In this document: positions 1 through 7,774 of the stretch, in pieces
Layout of the letters: each line of letters starts with the position of its first letter
Numbering within the stretch: position 1 is the stretch's first letter
DNA from: Bacillota bacterium
GTDB lineage: Bacteria; Bacillota; Clostridia; Acetivibrionales; DSM-1351
Direction of reading: 5' to 3'
DNA: 20,690 bases
NCBI GenBank assembly: GCA_023390335.1
Contig: JAEWCZ010000039.1
Location: 1 to 20,690, forward strand
Program-made: the position numbers and the translations under genes
Notes under the pieces: generated by a model
What the model was told of the DNA's origin: nothing
Databases searched by the model: none
Seen by the model: only the letters and a program-made list of their open reading frames with translations

Positions 1-1618
1 TTGTAGAAGTCAACATACTTGTTCCTTCTGTCCGGGTCTTTAAATATCCAGTCCCTGAATTCTTCCTTAATAGCATCCTGCTTTGCCCTAGCTGCTATTG
101 TTTCATTTTTATTTACAACATATTTTACTTTGCCATCGATATCTTCTACCCTGTCCTTAACTACAACGCTTCTCAAGTTAAGAGTATCTTCTATAATACT
201 GTAGGCATCAGCTCTTTTGGTTCCGTATTCTTCCGTGGCCTTCATGCTGTTCCATTGAAGTGATTTGTTCTGTATTGACCAGGAACTTGAAAAAGAATTA
301 TATGTTGTATATATTCCAAAGTTGGGTTTACCCTCATTCTTTTTGAGGAATTCGGGAACCTTCAGTAACTCATAAATGAATTGGTCTATATCCCCTGTTT
401 CAATCCATGTTGTCCCGAGCTTTACATCTATTTCAGATGCATCCAAATCAACAGGTTGAACGTGCTCTAGAGCTTTAACATTTACCTGATATTCCGGATT
501 AACGTTGGCATAATATAAAGCGGTTTTTAACTTATATCGTACATCCCCGGAAAGATATTCATCTGCTGTTTCATATCTTTTTTTCTCAGGATTAAGGAAT
601 ATAAGCCCTTCAAGTTCTTTAATTATATTTTGCTTATCAGTTTTATATATAGATGCCATATAATCCAGATTAACTTCTCCTTTTTCAGAAAGAGACGCTT
701 CCAGAGAATCTGTAGCCGTACTAACTTGAGTAATTGTCTCGTATGGTCTGATGGTCTGTTTGTAGAATATATCTGCCAGCGCCTTTACATTACCCTTTTC
801 ATCGAGAACTTCAAGAGAAGCTAATAACGGCAAATCTGAATCCTTTTGAAAGGCTCTTAGATTTGCCGTGCCATTTATTGTTCCATACTTCCCGGTAAAT
901 GTATTATATGACTTTAATAATCTCTCCTGATAGGGTTTAAGCTCTTCCTGAGTACAACCTTCTGTCTGGATTTCTATTACCTTTCTTAGTATTTCTTTCA
1001 CTTCACACATACCCCTGACACGTTGAGAAGTTTTTTCAGGAAGTGTTACTTGAACCATTTTGGAATTTTCTCTATAGTAGATGTTTTCATCCTTTAATAC
1101 ATATGTATAATTTTTGACGTCCGGCTCTGCAGGTAGATATTCTTCTTTCTGATTTTCTTTTCCGGAATCAATAATTTCTATCCTGGCATGTAGTTTTTCT
1201 ACTGCTCTATCAAGGGCTTCATCTAAATTAAAATTGTCCTCAGCAACAAGGTTTGTATATTTTCCGTCACTTCCAAACATCCTGTTGTCTAATATCATTT
1301 TCCCAAGAAGCATATCAGGATTATACAAATAATACTGATTTACAGGTACTCCGTCATCAGTCTGACCAAGTCCCGTCCAAACCGGTTCTTGATCCAAAAT
1401 AATTGCATGATCACGTTTCTGAAGAAAAATGATATCTGATGTTACATCAGTATTTTCTATCTGCCTGAAAGTGTTGTTTGGAAGCCTTATTAGTCCTATC
1501 AGTTCGGCACGTTCCGCCAGGTATCTCCTAAAGGAAGCGTTTGCCTTATCCATTGTCCCCTTGCTGGTTATATATGCGATAATCCACCTGGGCGAACCTT
1601 GTCCAAGGTCTTATAAAA
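1..1618 (-). pseudogene. Remnant of ICE-type N6-adenine methylase / SNF2 helicase giant protein (5' truncated, frameshifted, runs off left edge)
   Basis: The minus strand is open from about 1583 to base 1 (roughly 527 codons), with protein features of the very large methylase-helicase carried by Gram-positive conjugative elements. Recognisable parts in order are KTLDKVRPGG (upstream frame, about 1586-1612), then in the main frame AYITSKGTMDK, RRYLAERAEL, IRLPNN, SDIIFLQKRD, WIETGDIDQFIYELL, KATEEYGTKRADAY and EEFRDWIFKDPDRR. In the family this is the C-terminal edge of the N6-methylase domain plus the linker leading to the SNF2-like helicase. The two frames join only if one base is restored near 1583-1586; otherwise the upstream frame stops at 1568-1570. 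The catalytic NPPY/F motif and all earlier sequence are missing, because homology ends against the tRNA-Ala terminator. An internal ATG at 1553 could still start a protein, but no function is likely. Family recognised from memory of conserved segments; confident of the family, less of the exact domain borders. Confidence 0.8.
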
Positions 1619-1619
1619 T

Positions 1620-1651
1620 AAAAACCACAAGGTTTTGGCCTTGTAGTTTTT
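1620..1651 (-). terminator. Rho-independent terminator of tRNA-Ala
   Basis: On the minus strand a 13-bp stem (arms 1639-1651 and 1620-1632, with one T-G pair) encloses a 6-base loop and is followed by a T-rich tract. It starts 7 bases after the encoded CCA end of the tRNA. No other terminator is visible after thiN, so it may also stop read-through from the long operon. Confidence 0.9.
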
Positions 1652-1658
1652 TATTTTT

Positions 1659-1734
1659 TGGTGGAGCATAGGGGACTTGAACCCCTGACCCCCACACTGC
1701 CAGTGTGATGCGCTCCCAACTGCGCTAATGCCCC
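1659..1734 (-). tRNA. tRNA-Ala (anticodon GGC)
   Basis: The 76-nt sequence folds into a complete cloverleaf. It has a 7-bp acceptor stem, a GCGC/GCGC D stem with an 8-base loop, a 5-bp anticodon stem with loop CTGGCAG (anticodon GGC at 1699-1701), variable loop GGGTC, and a 5-bp T stem with loop TTCAAGT. The discriminator is A and the CCA end is encoded (1659-1661). The acceptor stem carries a G3:U70 wobble pair, the main alanine identity element, which supports the assignment. It has its own promoter upstream and a terminator downstream. Its 3' side borders a mobile-element remnant, so this tRNA is a plausible integration target, but no duplicated 3' end is visible in the window. Confidence 0.96.
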
Positions 1735-1755
1735 ACGCTTTGCGTGTTCAATCCA

Positions 1756-1784
1756 ATATTAACATGATTTTTTATTGTTGGCAA
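1756..1784 (-). promoter_or_regulatory. Sigma-A type promoter of tRNA-Ala
   Basis: Reading the minus strand, a -35 box TTGCCA (1784-1779) and a -10 box TAATAT (1761-1756) are separated by exactly 17 bases. The -10 box lies 21 bases before the mature tRNA 5' end at 1734, in the 77-base gap after thiN. Confidence 0.75.
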
Positions 1785-1811
1785 CCACATTTTTACTGTA
1801 CTGTTCACATA

Positions 1812-2447
1812 TCAATCCCTGGATAGGCATGCAAGTAAAATCCCGCTTTCAATACTAACCGAAGCTACTTCTTCCTCAAACTCATTACTGATACCCCAGG
1901 AAGTTCCTAAAACCATAGTTGCGTTGTTAAGAGGATATTTTAAGCCACTTGTACTTACACCTGTAACTTTTTCAGTAATTGGAATCAAAGAGAGCTTTCG
2001 ACCTTCTTTTTTATTCATGCTGAAATTGGAATTAAACATATATATTTCATTATGTTCGTCTACAATAGACCCCTTCAATCCCATATCCATCATTCTTTTC
2101 AGCAGCATTATGTTAGCGAAGGAATGATCAATTCTGGTGCCCAATGCTCCTACAAAAACCAACTCTTCAGCCCCCAGCTCCGCTGCCATTTCGATAGCAA
2201 GCTCTGAGTCAGTCATATCCTTTTCAACTGGAAACTGTAATACTTTTATTCCCTTGTTTATATAAAAATCTATATCCTTTAAATTAGCAGAATCAAAGTC
2301 ACCTATTAGAATATTCGGGTTAATTCCCATTTTTCTGAGGTGACCAGCGCCTCCATCTACGGAAATAATATAATCTGAAACAAGTATGTATTTTTTTATT
2401 ACGTCATAATCACTAATCGAACCATTACAAACACAAACAGCTTTCAT
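1812..2447 (-). CDS. thiN: Thiamine pyrophosphokinase (thiamine diphosphokinase)
   Basis: Transfers pyrophosphate from ATP to thiamine, making the cofactor thiamine diphosphate in the cytoplasm. The 211-residue protein has the family hallmarks: VDGG (30-33) for substrate contact, GDFDS (49-53) and KDMTDSELA (76-84) with the metal- and ATP-binding acidic residues, and GTRIDHSFAN (103-112) near the thiamine site. The ATG is preceded by GGAGG at 4 bases. It follows rpe by 23 bases and is the last gene of the operon, the same position it has in Bacillus subtilis (rsgA-rpe-thiN). No TPP riboswitch is visible upstream, as expected for an enzyme that salvages or activates thiamine inside a housekeeping operon. 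In B. subtilis spoVM follows; here a tRNA gene does. Confidence 0.95.
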   Translation of the reverse strand: MKAVCVCNGSISDYDVIKKYILVSDYIISVDGGAGHLRKMGINPNILIGDFDSANLKDIDFYINKGIKVLQFPVEKDMTDSELAIEMAAELGAEELVFVGALGTRIDHSFANIMLLKRMMDMGLKGSIVDEHNEIYMFNSNFSMNKKEGRKLSLIPITEKVTGVSTSGLKYPLNNATMVLGTSWGISNEFEEEVASVSIESGILLACLSRD

Positions 2448-2470
2448 TTTACCTCCGCCCGTATCTGGGA

Positions 2471-3139
2471 TTACAGTACACTTCTGTTATAGGAATTAAG
2501 TTTTAAGTTCCTGATCGCTTCTCCCACATCACCCTGTTTAAATACAGCAGAACCTGCAACAATTACGTTGGCCCCTGCCTTCGTTACAACATTAATATTG
2601 TTAGCATCAATTCCACCATCAACTTCAATGTCAACTTCAATAGCATTTCTAATCATCATGTTTTTTAATTCTGAGATCTTTTTTGTAGAATGTGGCAAAT
2701 ATGACTGGCCTCCAAAACCGGGATTAACGGTCATTATAAGTACCATGTCAACGTCCTGTAGTACAAAATCAAGTACAGTCAGCGGAGTTGCTGGATTTAA
2801 TGCTATTCCTGCTTTCTTTCCGCTCTTTTTTATTAACTGAATTGTTCTGTTCAAGTGTTTGGTTGCTTCAGCATGAACAGTTATAATATCTGCACCTGCT
2901 TGAGCAAACTGCTCTATGTATTCATCTGGGTTTGATATCATCAGATGAACATCAAAGGGCTTATTTGTGTATTTACGTAAACATTTAACAACCCCCGGCC
3001 CGATTGTTATATTGGGAACGAAATGTCCATCCATAACATCAATATGAATAATATCAGCACCGTTCTTGTCTATTTTTTCAATTTCACTGCCAAGGCATGC
3101 AAAGTCGGCTGATAAAATTGAAGGTGCAATTTTAATCAT
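2471..3139 (-). CDS. rpe: Ribulose-phosphate 3-epimerase
   Basis: Interconverts D-ribulose 5-phosphate and D-xylulose 5-phosphate in the pentose phosphate pathway. The 222-residue TIM barrel shows all metal and catalytic positions: HIDVMDGHFVPN (32-43, with H32 and D34), H65 in DVHLM, VNPGFGGQS (138-146, phosphate and substrate loop), and EVDGGI (172-177, D174). The length is normal for the family. Its ATG overlaps the rsgA stop in an ATGA arrangement, which suggests translational coupling. A good GGAG ribosome site lies inside the end of rsgA. No anomaly seen. Confidence 0.96.
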   Translation of the reverse strand: MIKIAPSILSADFACLGSEIEKIDKNGADIIHIDVMDGHFVPNITIGPGVVKCLRKYTNKPFDVHLMISNPDEYIEQFAQAGADIITVHAEATKHLNRTIQLIKKSGKKAGIALNPATPLTVLDFVLQDVDMVLIMTVNPGFGGQSYLPHSTKKISELKNMMIRNAIEVDIEVDGGIDANNINVVTKAGANVIVAGSAVFKQGDVGEAIRNLKLNSYNRSVL

Positions 3140-4053
3140 TTTATCACTCTCCTAGATTCGGTCTTTTTGCTTTTATATTGTGGAATATCTTTTAATGCTT
3201 TATATAATTGTATATATCTTTGATATCTGTTATTGTCAATTTCGCTTCGTTCGAGTGCTTCTATGATCCTGCATCCAGGTTCGGTTATATGACTGCAAGA
3301 ATTAAACCTGCAAGTATTAATATATGGTCGAAACTCGGGATAATAACTTTCCAGTTCATTGTAAGGAATATCTGTAATCTCAAATGAACTAAACCCAGGG
3401 GTATCAGCCACATAACCGCCATATTTAAGTTCAAGAAGTTCTGCATGCCTTGTAGTATGCTTACCACGTTCTATTTTGTTGCTCACACTTCCGGTTTCCA
3501 TAACCCATGATTCCATAATGTGATTTAATATGGTTGATTTTCCTACACCCGATTGGCCTGCAAAAACAGTAATATGTCCTTTTAACTCCTCCTTTAGCCG
3601 CTTGTATCCGATATTCTGGACAGAACTAATTTCTACTACTTCATAACCAGCCAGAGAGTACGCATTTCTGACAATTTTAGCAGTACCATCATCCAGATCA
3701 ATCTTATTTATACATAATATAACTCTGATGTTTTTTGTTTCTGCTGTAATTAGCAGCTTGTCCAAAAGCATATAATCAGGGTTTGGTGCTTTTGCAGCTA
3801 CAACAATGGCTATTTGGTCAACGTTAGCAACTGCGGGACGTACAAGTTCCGAATTACGAGGAAGTATTTCATCAACATTTCCAAGCTTTTTAGCTTCGTC
3901 AATAATGTTAAAACCCACCCTATCTCCTGGCAGAGGGGTAATAGAATTTTTTCTGAATACCCCTCTGGGTTTGCACTCATAAATATCTTCTGTTTCTTCT
4001 TGCTTAACGTAGTAAAAACCACCAATTCCCTTTAGTATTATACCAAGCGGCAA
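3136..4053 (-). CDS. rsgA: Small-subunit ribosome assembly GTPase RsgA (YloQ/CpgA)
   Basis: A circularly permuted GTPase that acts late in 30S maturation and hydrolyses GTP when bound to the small subunit. An N-terminal OB-fold region (about 1-70) precedes the permuted G motifs: NKID (G4, 116-119), GQSGVGKS (G1, 166-173) and DTPG (G3, 217-220). A C-terminal zinc knuckle follows with C248, C253, H255 and C261. The start is TTG at 4053, with AGGAGG 6 bases upstream; no better ATG exists nearby. It follows prkC by 15 bases. In B. subtilis this protein (CpgA) is a substrate of PrkC, so the neighbouring kinase may control it here too; that is inference. Confidence 0.95.
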   Translation of the reverse strand: MPLGIILKGIGGFYYVKQEETEDIYECKPRGVFRKNSITPLPGDRVGFNIIDEAKKLGNVDEILPRNSELVRPAVANVDQIAIVVAAKAPNPDYMLLDKLLITAETKNIRVILCINKIDLDDGTAKIVRNAYSLAGYEVVEISSVQNIGYKRLKEELKGHITVFAGQSGVGKSTILNHIMESWVMETGSVSNKIERGKHTTRHAELLELKYGGYVADTPGFSSFEITDIPYNELESYYPEFRPYINTCRFNSCSHITEPGCRIIEALERSEIDNNRYQRYIQLYKALKDIPQYKSKKTESRRVIK

Positions 4054-4068
4054 AATGAACCTCCTATT

Positions 4069-5949
4069 TTACTTTCCATCAGGATTTGTTTTATTATCTC
4101 CGTCTCCGGAGCTGTTTTCCGTCTGCTGTGTACCTGAGGTATCCTGATCCCCGGGTGTATTTCCTTTACCACCTTTACCATTACCTTTTGTATTATCTCC
4201 ACCCACATTACCTCCGGTCTGAGTATCAGATGGTTGGCTCTGGCTCGGGCTTGAAGGTGCCGGTTCCTGAGGAGTTAGCCATATTGTTATCGCTTCACCC
4301 GGAGCTACTTCAGAATACGCTTCTGGTGCCTGTTTATTTACTATTCCGTTTGTTGTTCCTGCAGGCAGTACACTTCCAAGAGATAGTTTTGCATCTTTTA
4401 GAAGTTGTAGAGCGACACTTTCAGTTTTTCCTACCAGATTTGGCACTTTAATTAACTTAACTTCTGCACCCTTGCTGACAAAGATTGTTACTATTGTTTC
4501 CTCTGTGATTTCTTCATTTGCTTTTGGATCTGTACGGATTACATAATCTTCCTTAACATCTTCATTAAATTCTTCTTCAATTCTATATTTTATATCCAAA
4601 CTTGTAAGCTGACTTTGGGCATTTCTATAATCATTATTTGTAACATCAGGTACTTTTTTGCTCTTAGGCCCATTGCTTATGGTAAGCTCAAGATTGGTAA
4701 AACTTCCATCTCTATATTCGGTTCCGGGTTCAACACTCTGATCAAATATTACACCCTTATCTACAGAATCATTATCCTGCCAGTTCTCAGTGTAGTTAAT
4801 ACCCCTTTTAGTCAGGTCTTGCTTTATATCTTCAAATTTCTTATTGCGGTAATCAGGCATTGTATTTATATCATTATCAGATCTATTTTTTGTTAACAAT
4901 CCGATAGTTATGAATAATAATACCCCGATAACAAGTACACTGGCAATTCCCGCCAACCAGTACGTGGTATTGTTTTTCTTTTTTTGCTTTTCCGACTCGT
5001 ACTTTTTATTATTTACATTGGTCGGCCTAGTGCTTACTCTCACAGTGCTGTCGACATCGTCTGAATTTACTGATCTCATTCTAATTGTTGACTGATTTGA
5101 TACAGACTTCTGACCCACGAATCCACCCTGAGGCTGTACAAGCACTGTGTTTAAATCGCTGAGCATTTCTGTCGCAGACTGATAACGCATATTTTGTTCT
5201 TTTTGAATAGCTTTCATTATTATTTCATTTACACCATACGGCAAGCTTGGAACCAGCTTGTGAGGCTCTAGCGGCATCTCCTGAATATGCTTTAACGCTA
5301 CTGCAACAGGTGAATCTCCGTCAAAGGGTACCTTTCCGGTAACCATTTCATACAGTGCTATTCCCAAAGAATAGAGATCGGATTTTTCATCTATAAAACC
5401 ACCTCTTGCCTGCTCAGGAGAAAAATAGTGTACTGAACCGATTGTACTTCCAACCATAGTAATTGTTGAAGAGGTTACTGCACGTGCTATGCCAAAATCT
5501 GTGACCTTCGCAATACCTTCTTTGGTCAGCAGTATATTGTGCGGCTTAATGTCTCTATGTACAATATTATTTTTGTGTGCATGTTCAATTGCCGAACAAA
5601 TCTGTATGGTTATTTTAACTGCATCTTTCCAGTTTAAAGCACCATGCTTGTTCAAATAGTCCTTTAAAGTCATACCATCGATATATTCCATAACAATGTA
5701 ATGTATATCGTCTTGATGTCCCACGTCATAAATTGATACTACATTTGGGTGCGAAAGGCTTGCAACAGACTGAGCTTCTATTTTAAATCGTTTTACAAAC
5801 TCATCATCGTTTGTAAATTCCGTCCGTAATACCTTTACAGCCACAAACCTGTTTAAAAGAGTGCATTTTGCTTTATATACGACAGCCATTCCACCGCCGC
5901 CTATTTTCTCCAGTAAGAGATACCTGTTTCCTAAAATTTGACCTTCCAT
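4069..5949 (-). CDS. prkC: PASTA-domain serine/threonine protein kinase PrkC
   Basis: Membrane Hanks-type Ser/Thr kinase that senses muropeptides or lipid II outside the cell and phosphorylates proteins inside. The 626-residue protein begins with a full kinase domain: glycine loop GGGGMAVVY (17-25), catalytic K39 in AVKV, HRDIKPHN (131-138) and DFG (151-153), with an activation loop rich in Ser/Thr. One transmembrane helix lies at about 332-355. Three PASTA repeats follow (about 363-427, 430-496, 500-566). The last about 60 residues are a low-complexity Pro/Ser/Gly/Lys/Asn tail, unusual in that it extends well past the last PASTA repeat. The ATG has GAGG 6 bases upstream. It follows its phosphatase gene prpC by 13 bases. 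Confidence 0.95.
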   Translation of the reverse strand: MEGQILGNRYLLLEKIGGGGMAVVYKAKCTLLNRFVAVKVLRTEFTNDDEFVKRFKIEAQSVASLSHPNVVSIYDVGHQDDIHYIVMEYIDGMTLKDYLNKHGALNWKDAVKITIQICSAIEHAHKNNIVHRDIKPHNILLTKEGIAKVTDFGIARAVTSSTITMVGSTIGSVHYFSPEQARGGFIDEKSDLYSLGIALYEMVTGKVPFDGDSPVAVALKHIQEMPLEPHKLVPSLPYGVNEIIMKAIQKEQNMRYQSATEMLSDLNTVLVQPQGGFVGQKSVSNQSTIRMRSVNSDDVDSTVRVSTRPTNVNNKKYESEKQKKKNNTTYWLAGIASVLVIGVLLFITIGLLTKNRSDNDINTMPDYRNKKFEDIKQDLTKRGINYTENWQDNDSVDKGVIFDQSVEPGTEYRDGSFTNLELTISNGPKSKKVPDVTNNDYRNAQSQLTSLDIKYRIEEEFNEDVKEDYVIRTDPKANEEITEETIVTIFVSKGAEVKLIKVPNLVGKTESVALQLLKDAKLSLGSVLPAGTTNGIVNKQAPEAYSEVAPGEAITIWLTPQEPAPSSPSQSQPSDTQTGGNVGGDNTKGNGKGGKGNTPGDQDTSGTQQTENSSGDGDNKTNPDGK

Positions 5950-5962
5950 ACTTCACCTCATT

Positions 5963-6688
5963 TTATATTTTCCCAATGATTACGGTTACGTTATCTTCCC
6001 CGCCTTTATTATTTGCATTTTGGATTAAAGTATCACAAGCATCCTGAGGATCCTTAGTATTAATAATTATGTCCAAAATTTCGTCTTCTGCTATCATGTT
6101 GGTTAGTCCGTCAGTGCATAAAAGTATAACATCATTTTCTTCAACGTCTATTTCATATGTATCAACCTGCAGATCAGGTTCATATCCTACAGCACGGGTA
6201 ATGAGATTTTTTTTAGGATGGTTTATTGCTTCATCCTTAGTTATAGAGCCGTTTTTAAGCATTTCTTCTATAAATGAGTGATCCCAGGTTACTTTATCGA
6301 TTGTTTTGTTTCTTATCAAGTAAACTCTGCTATCTCCAACGTGGCCGATATAGAGTTTCCTGTTTTTAAGTACAGTTATAATAAGTGTAGTCCCCATACC
6401 CTGGGTAGAAATGTCGAGCAGTGAAAATTTATATATTTCTTCATTCACCGTAGTTATTATATTTTTTAATAACTCTGGAATATCTTCTGTCGACCAATCA
6501 GATTTAAGTAGGTGATTGCATACCGAGTCAACTGCCTGTTTACTTGCAACCTCACCGCACTGGTGCCCCCCCATTCCGTCAGCTATAACAAAACAAACCG
6601 GAATTCCTGGATAACCTACCAGAACATTGCAATTATCCTCATTTAGCTGTCTTTTCAATCCCCTATCAGTTTTAATACCATACTTCAA
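5963..6688 (-). CDS. prpC: PP2C-type protein phosphatase PrpC (Stp)
   Basis: Metal-dependent Ser/Thr phosphatase that reverses PrkC phosphorylation. From the chosen start the protein has 241 residues with the PP2C signatures: RGLKRQLNEDN (9-19, metal-binding acidic residue), DGMGGHQCGEVAS (37-49), a CTDGLTN motif near 190-197, and GGEDNVTVI near the C-terminus. An open frame extends to a GTG at 6697, but that GTG sits inside the AGGAG ribosome site. The TTG at 6688, 8 bases after AGGAG, gives the usual N-terminus (MKYGIKTDRG). It lies between rlmN and prkC, the conserved Firmicute order. Confidence 0.94.
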   Translation of the reverse strand: MKYGIKTDRGLKRQLNEDNCNVLVGYPGIPVCFVIADGMGGHQCGEVASKQAVDSVCNHLLKSDWSTEDIPELLKNIITTVNEEIYKFSLLDISTQGMGTTLIITVLKNRKLYIGHVGDSRVYLIRNKTIDKVTWDHSFIEEMLKNGSITKDEAINHPKKNLITRAVGYEPDLQVDTYEIDVEENDVILLCTDGLTNMIAEDEILDIIINTKDPQDACDTLIQNANNKGGEDNVTVIIGKI

Positions 6689-6715
6689 ACAAATCACTCC
6701 TGAACTAAAACACTT

Positions 6716-7765
6716 TTAAGATTCAAAAAGTAAATTGGCACTACTGTCAATTTTATTTTTTCTAAGCTGGCCGCAGGCCGCATTTATATCGCTGCCGAGT
6801 TCCCTTCTTACTGTAGTCTCAATACCTTTAGACTCTAAAATGTTCTTAAATTTATCTATGTGAATTCTTGAGCTTTTTTTATAACCATTACCTGTAACGG
6901 TATTTACCGGAATCAAATTAACATGACATAGCATTCCTTTCAATAGACCCGCTAACTCTCTGGCATCCTGCTCAGAATCATTTTCACCTGAAATCATTGC
7001 ATATTCAAATGTTATCCTTCTTTTTGTGCTCTCTGTATATATCTTACATGCTGAAATTAATTTGTCAATACAATAAGCCTTATTAACCGGCATCATAGCC
7101 GACCTTTTGTCATCCTTTGCGCTGTGGAGAGAGACCGAGAGGGTTATGGGAATATTTTCCTGTGCAAGTTGTAACATTCTAGGCACTACACCACAGGTTG
7201 AAAGAGATATATTACGCATCCCTATCATCAATCCGTCAGGGTGATTTACAATCTTCAAAAACTTAATTACATTTTCGTAATTATCTAAAGGTTCCCCGAT
7301 TCCCATCAACACTATATGGCCAATCCTGTTTCCCGAGTCCTGTTGCATAGTCATTACCTGGTCTAGCATCTCTCCGGGCGTCAGATTCCGTGAAAACCCT
7401 GCCCCTGTGGAAGCACAAAACTTGCAACCCATTCTGCACCCTGCCTGGGACGAGATACAAGCTGTAAAACCATGCTTGTACTCCATTAAAACACTTTCAA
7501 TGATATTACCATCTTCCAACTCAAATAAATACTTTACAGTTGAATCAATCTTTGATTTAAGCCTATCGACAATTTTTAACCTGCTGATTTTTGTAACTTT
7601 CTCCAATTCATCTCTCAATTGCTTTGAGATATTAGTCATATCAGAAAACGATCTAATTCCGCTGTTTATCCATTTAAAAATCTGCTTTGCTCTGAATTTC
7701 TGCTGCCCCATCTCTGCCAGTTTCTGTTCCAGTTCCTCCAAAGTCATATCCATTAAATTTATCAT
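6716..7765 (-). CDS. rlmN: Dual-specificity 23S rRNA / tRNA A2 methyltransferase RlmN
   Basis: Radical SAM enzyme that methylates C2 of adenosine 2503 in 23S rRNA and of A37 in some tRNAs. The 349-residue protein carries the CxxxCxxC iron-sulfur motif (C110, C114, C117), the upstream C103 and the C-terminal C331 in NAACGQLRKN that act in the mechanism, and the MGIGEPLDNY segment (154-163). The ATG at 7765 lies 9 bases after the rsmB stop. The nearest purine-rich site is rather far upstream, and ATG codons at 7753 and 7747 are in frame, so the exact start is uncertain by a few residues. Confidence 0.95.
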   Translation of the reverse strand: MINLMDMTLEELEQKLAEMGQQKFRAKQIFKWINSGIRSFSDMTNISKQLRDELEKVTKISRLKIVDRLKSKIDSTVKYLFELEDGNIIESVLMEYKHGFTACISSQAGCRMGCKFCASTGAGFSRNLTPGEMLDQVMTMQQDSGNRIGHIVLMGIGEPLDNYENVIKFLKIVNHPDGLMIGMRNISLSTCGVVPRMLQLAQENIPITLSVSLHSAKDDKRSAMMPVNKAYCIDKLISACKIYTESTKRRITFEYAMISGENDSEQDARELAGLLKGMLCHVNLIPVNTVTGNGYKKSSRIHIDKFKNILESKGIETTVRRELGSDINAACGQLRKNKIDSSANLLFES

Positions 7766-7774
7766 ATTAGGTAG

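Noticed and set aside
1429..1671. Plus-strand 80-residue open frame over the tRNA and methylase remnant
   Set aside because: It lies antisense to both the tRNA terminator and a coding remnant with clear homology; no ribosome site and no recognisable protein.
1735..1811. spoVM-like small gene after thiN, as in Bacillus subtilis
   Set aside because: The 77-base gap holds only the tRNA promoter; no 26-codon frame resembling SpoVM is present.
2448..2470. TPP riboswitch upstream of thiN
   Set aside because: The gap to rpe is only 23 bases, far too short for a THI element.
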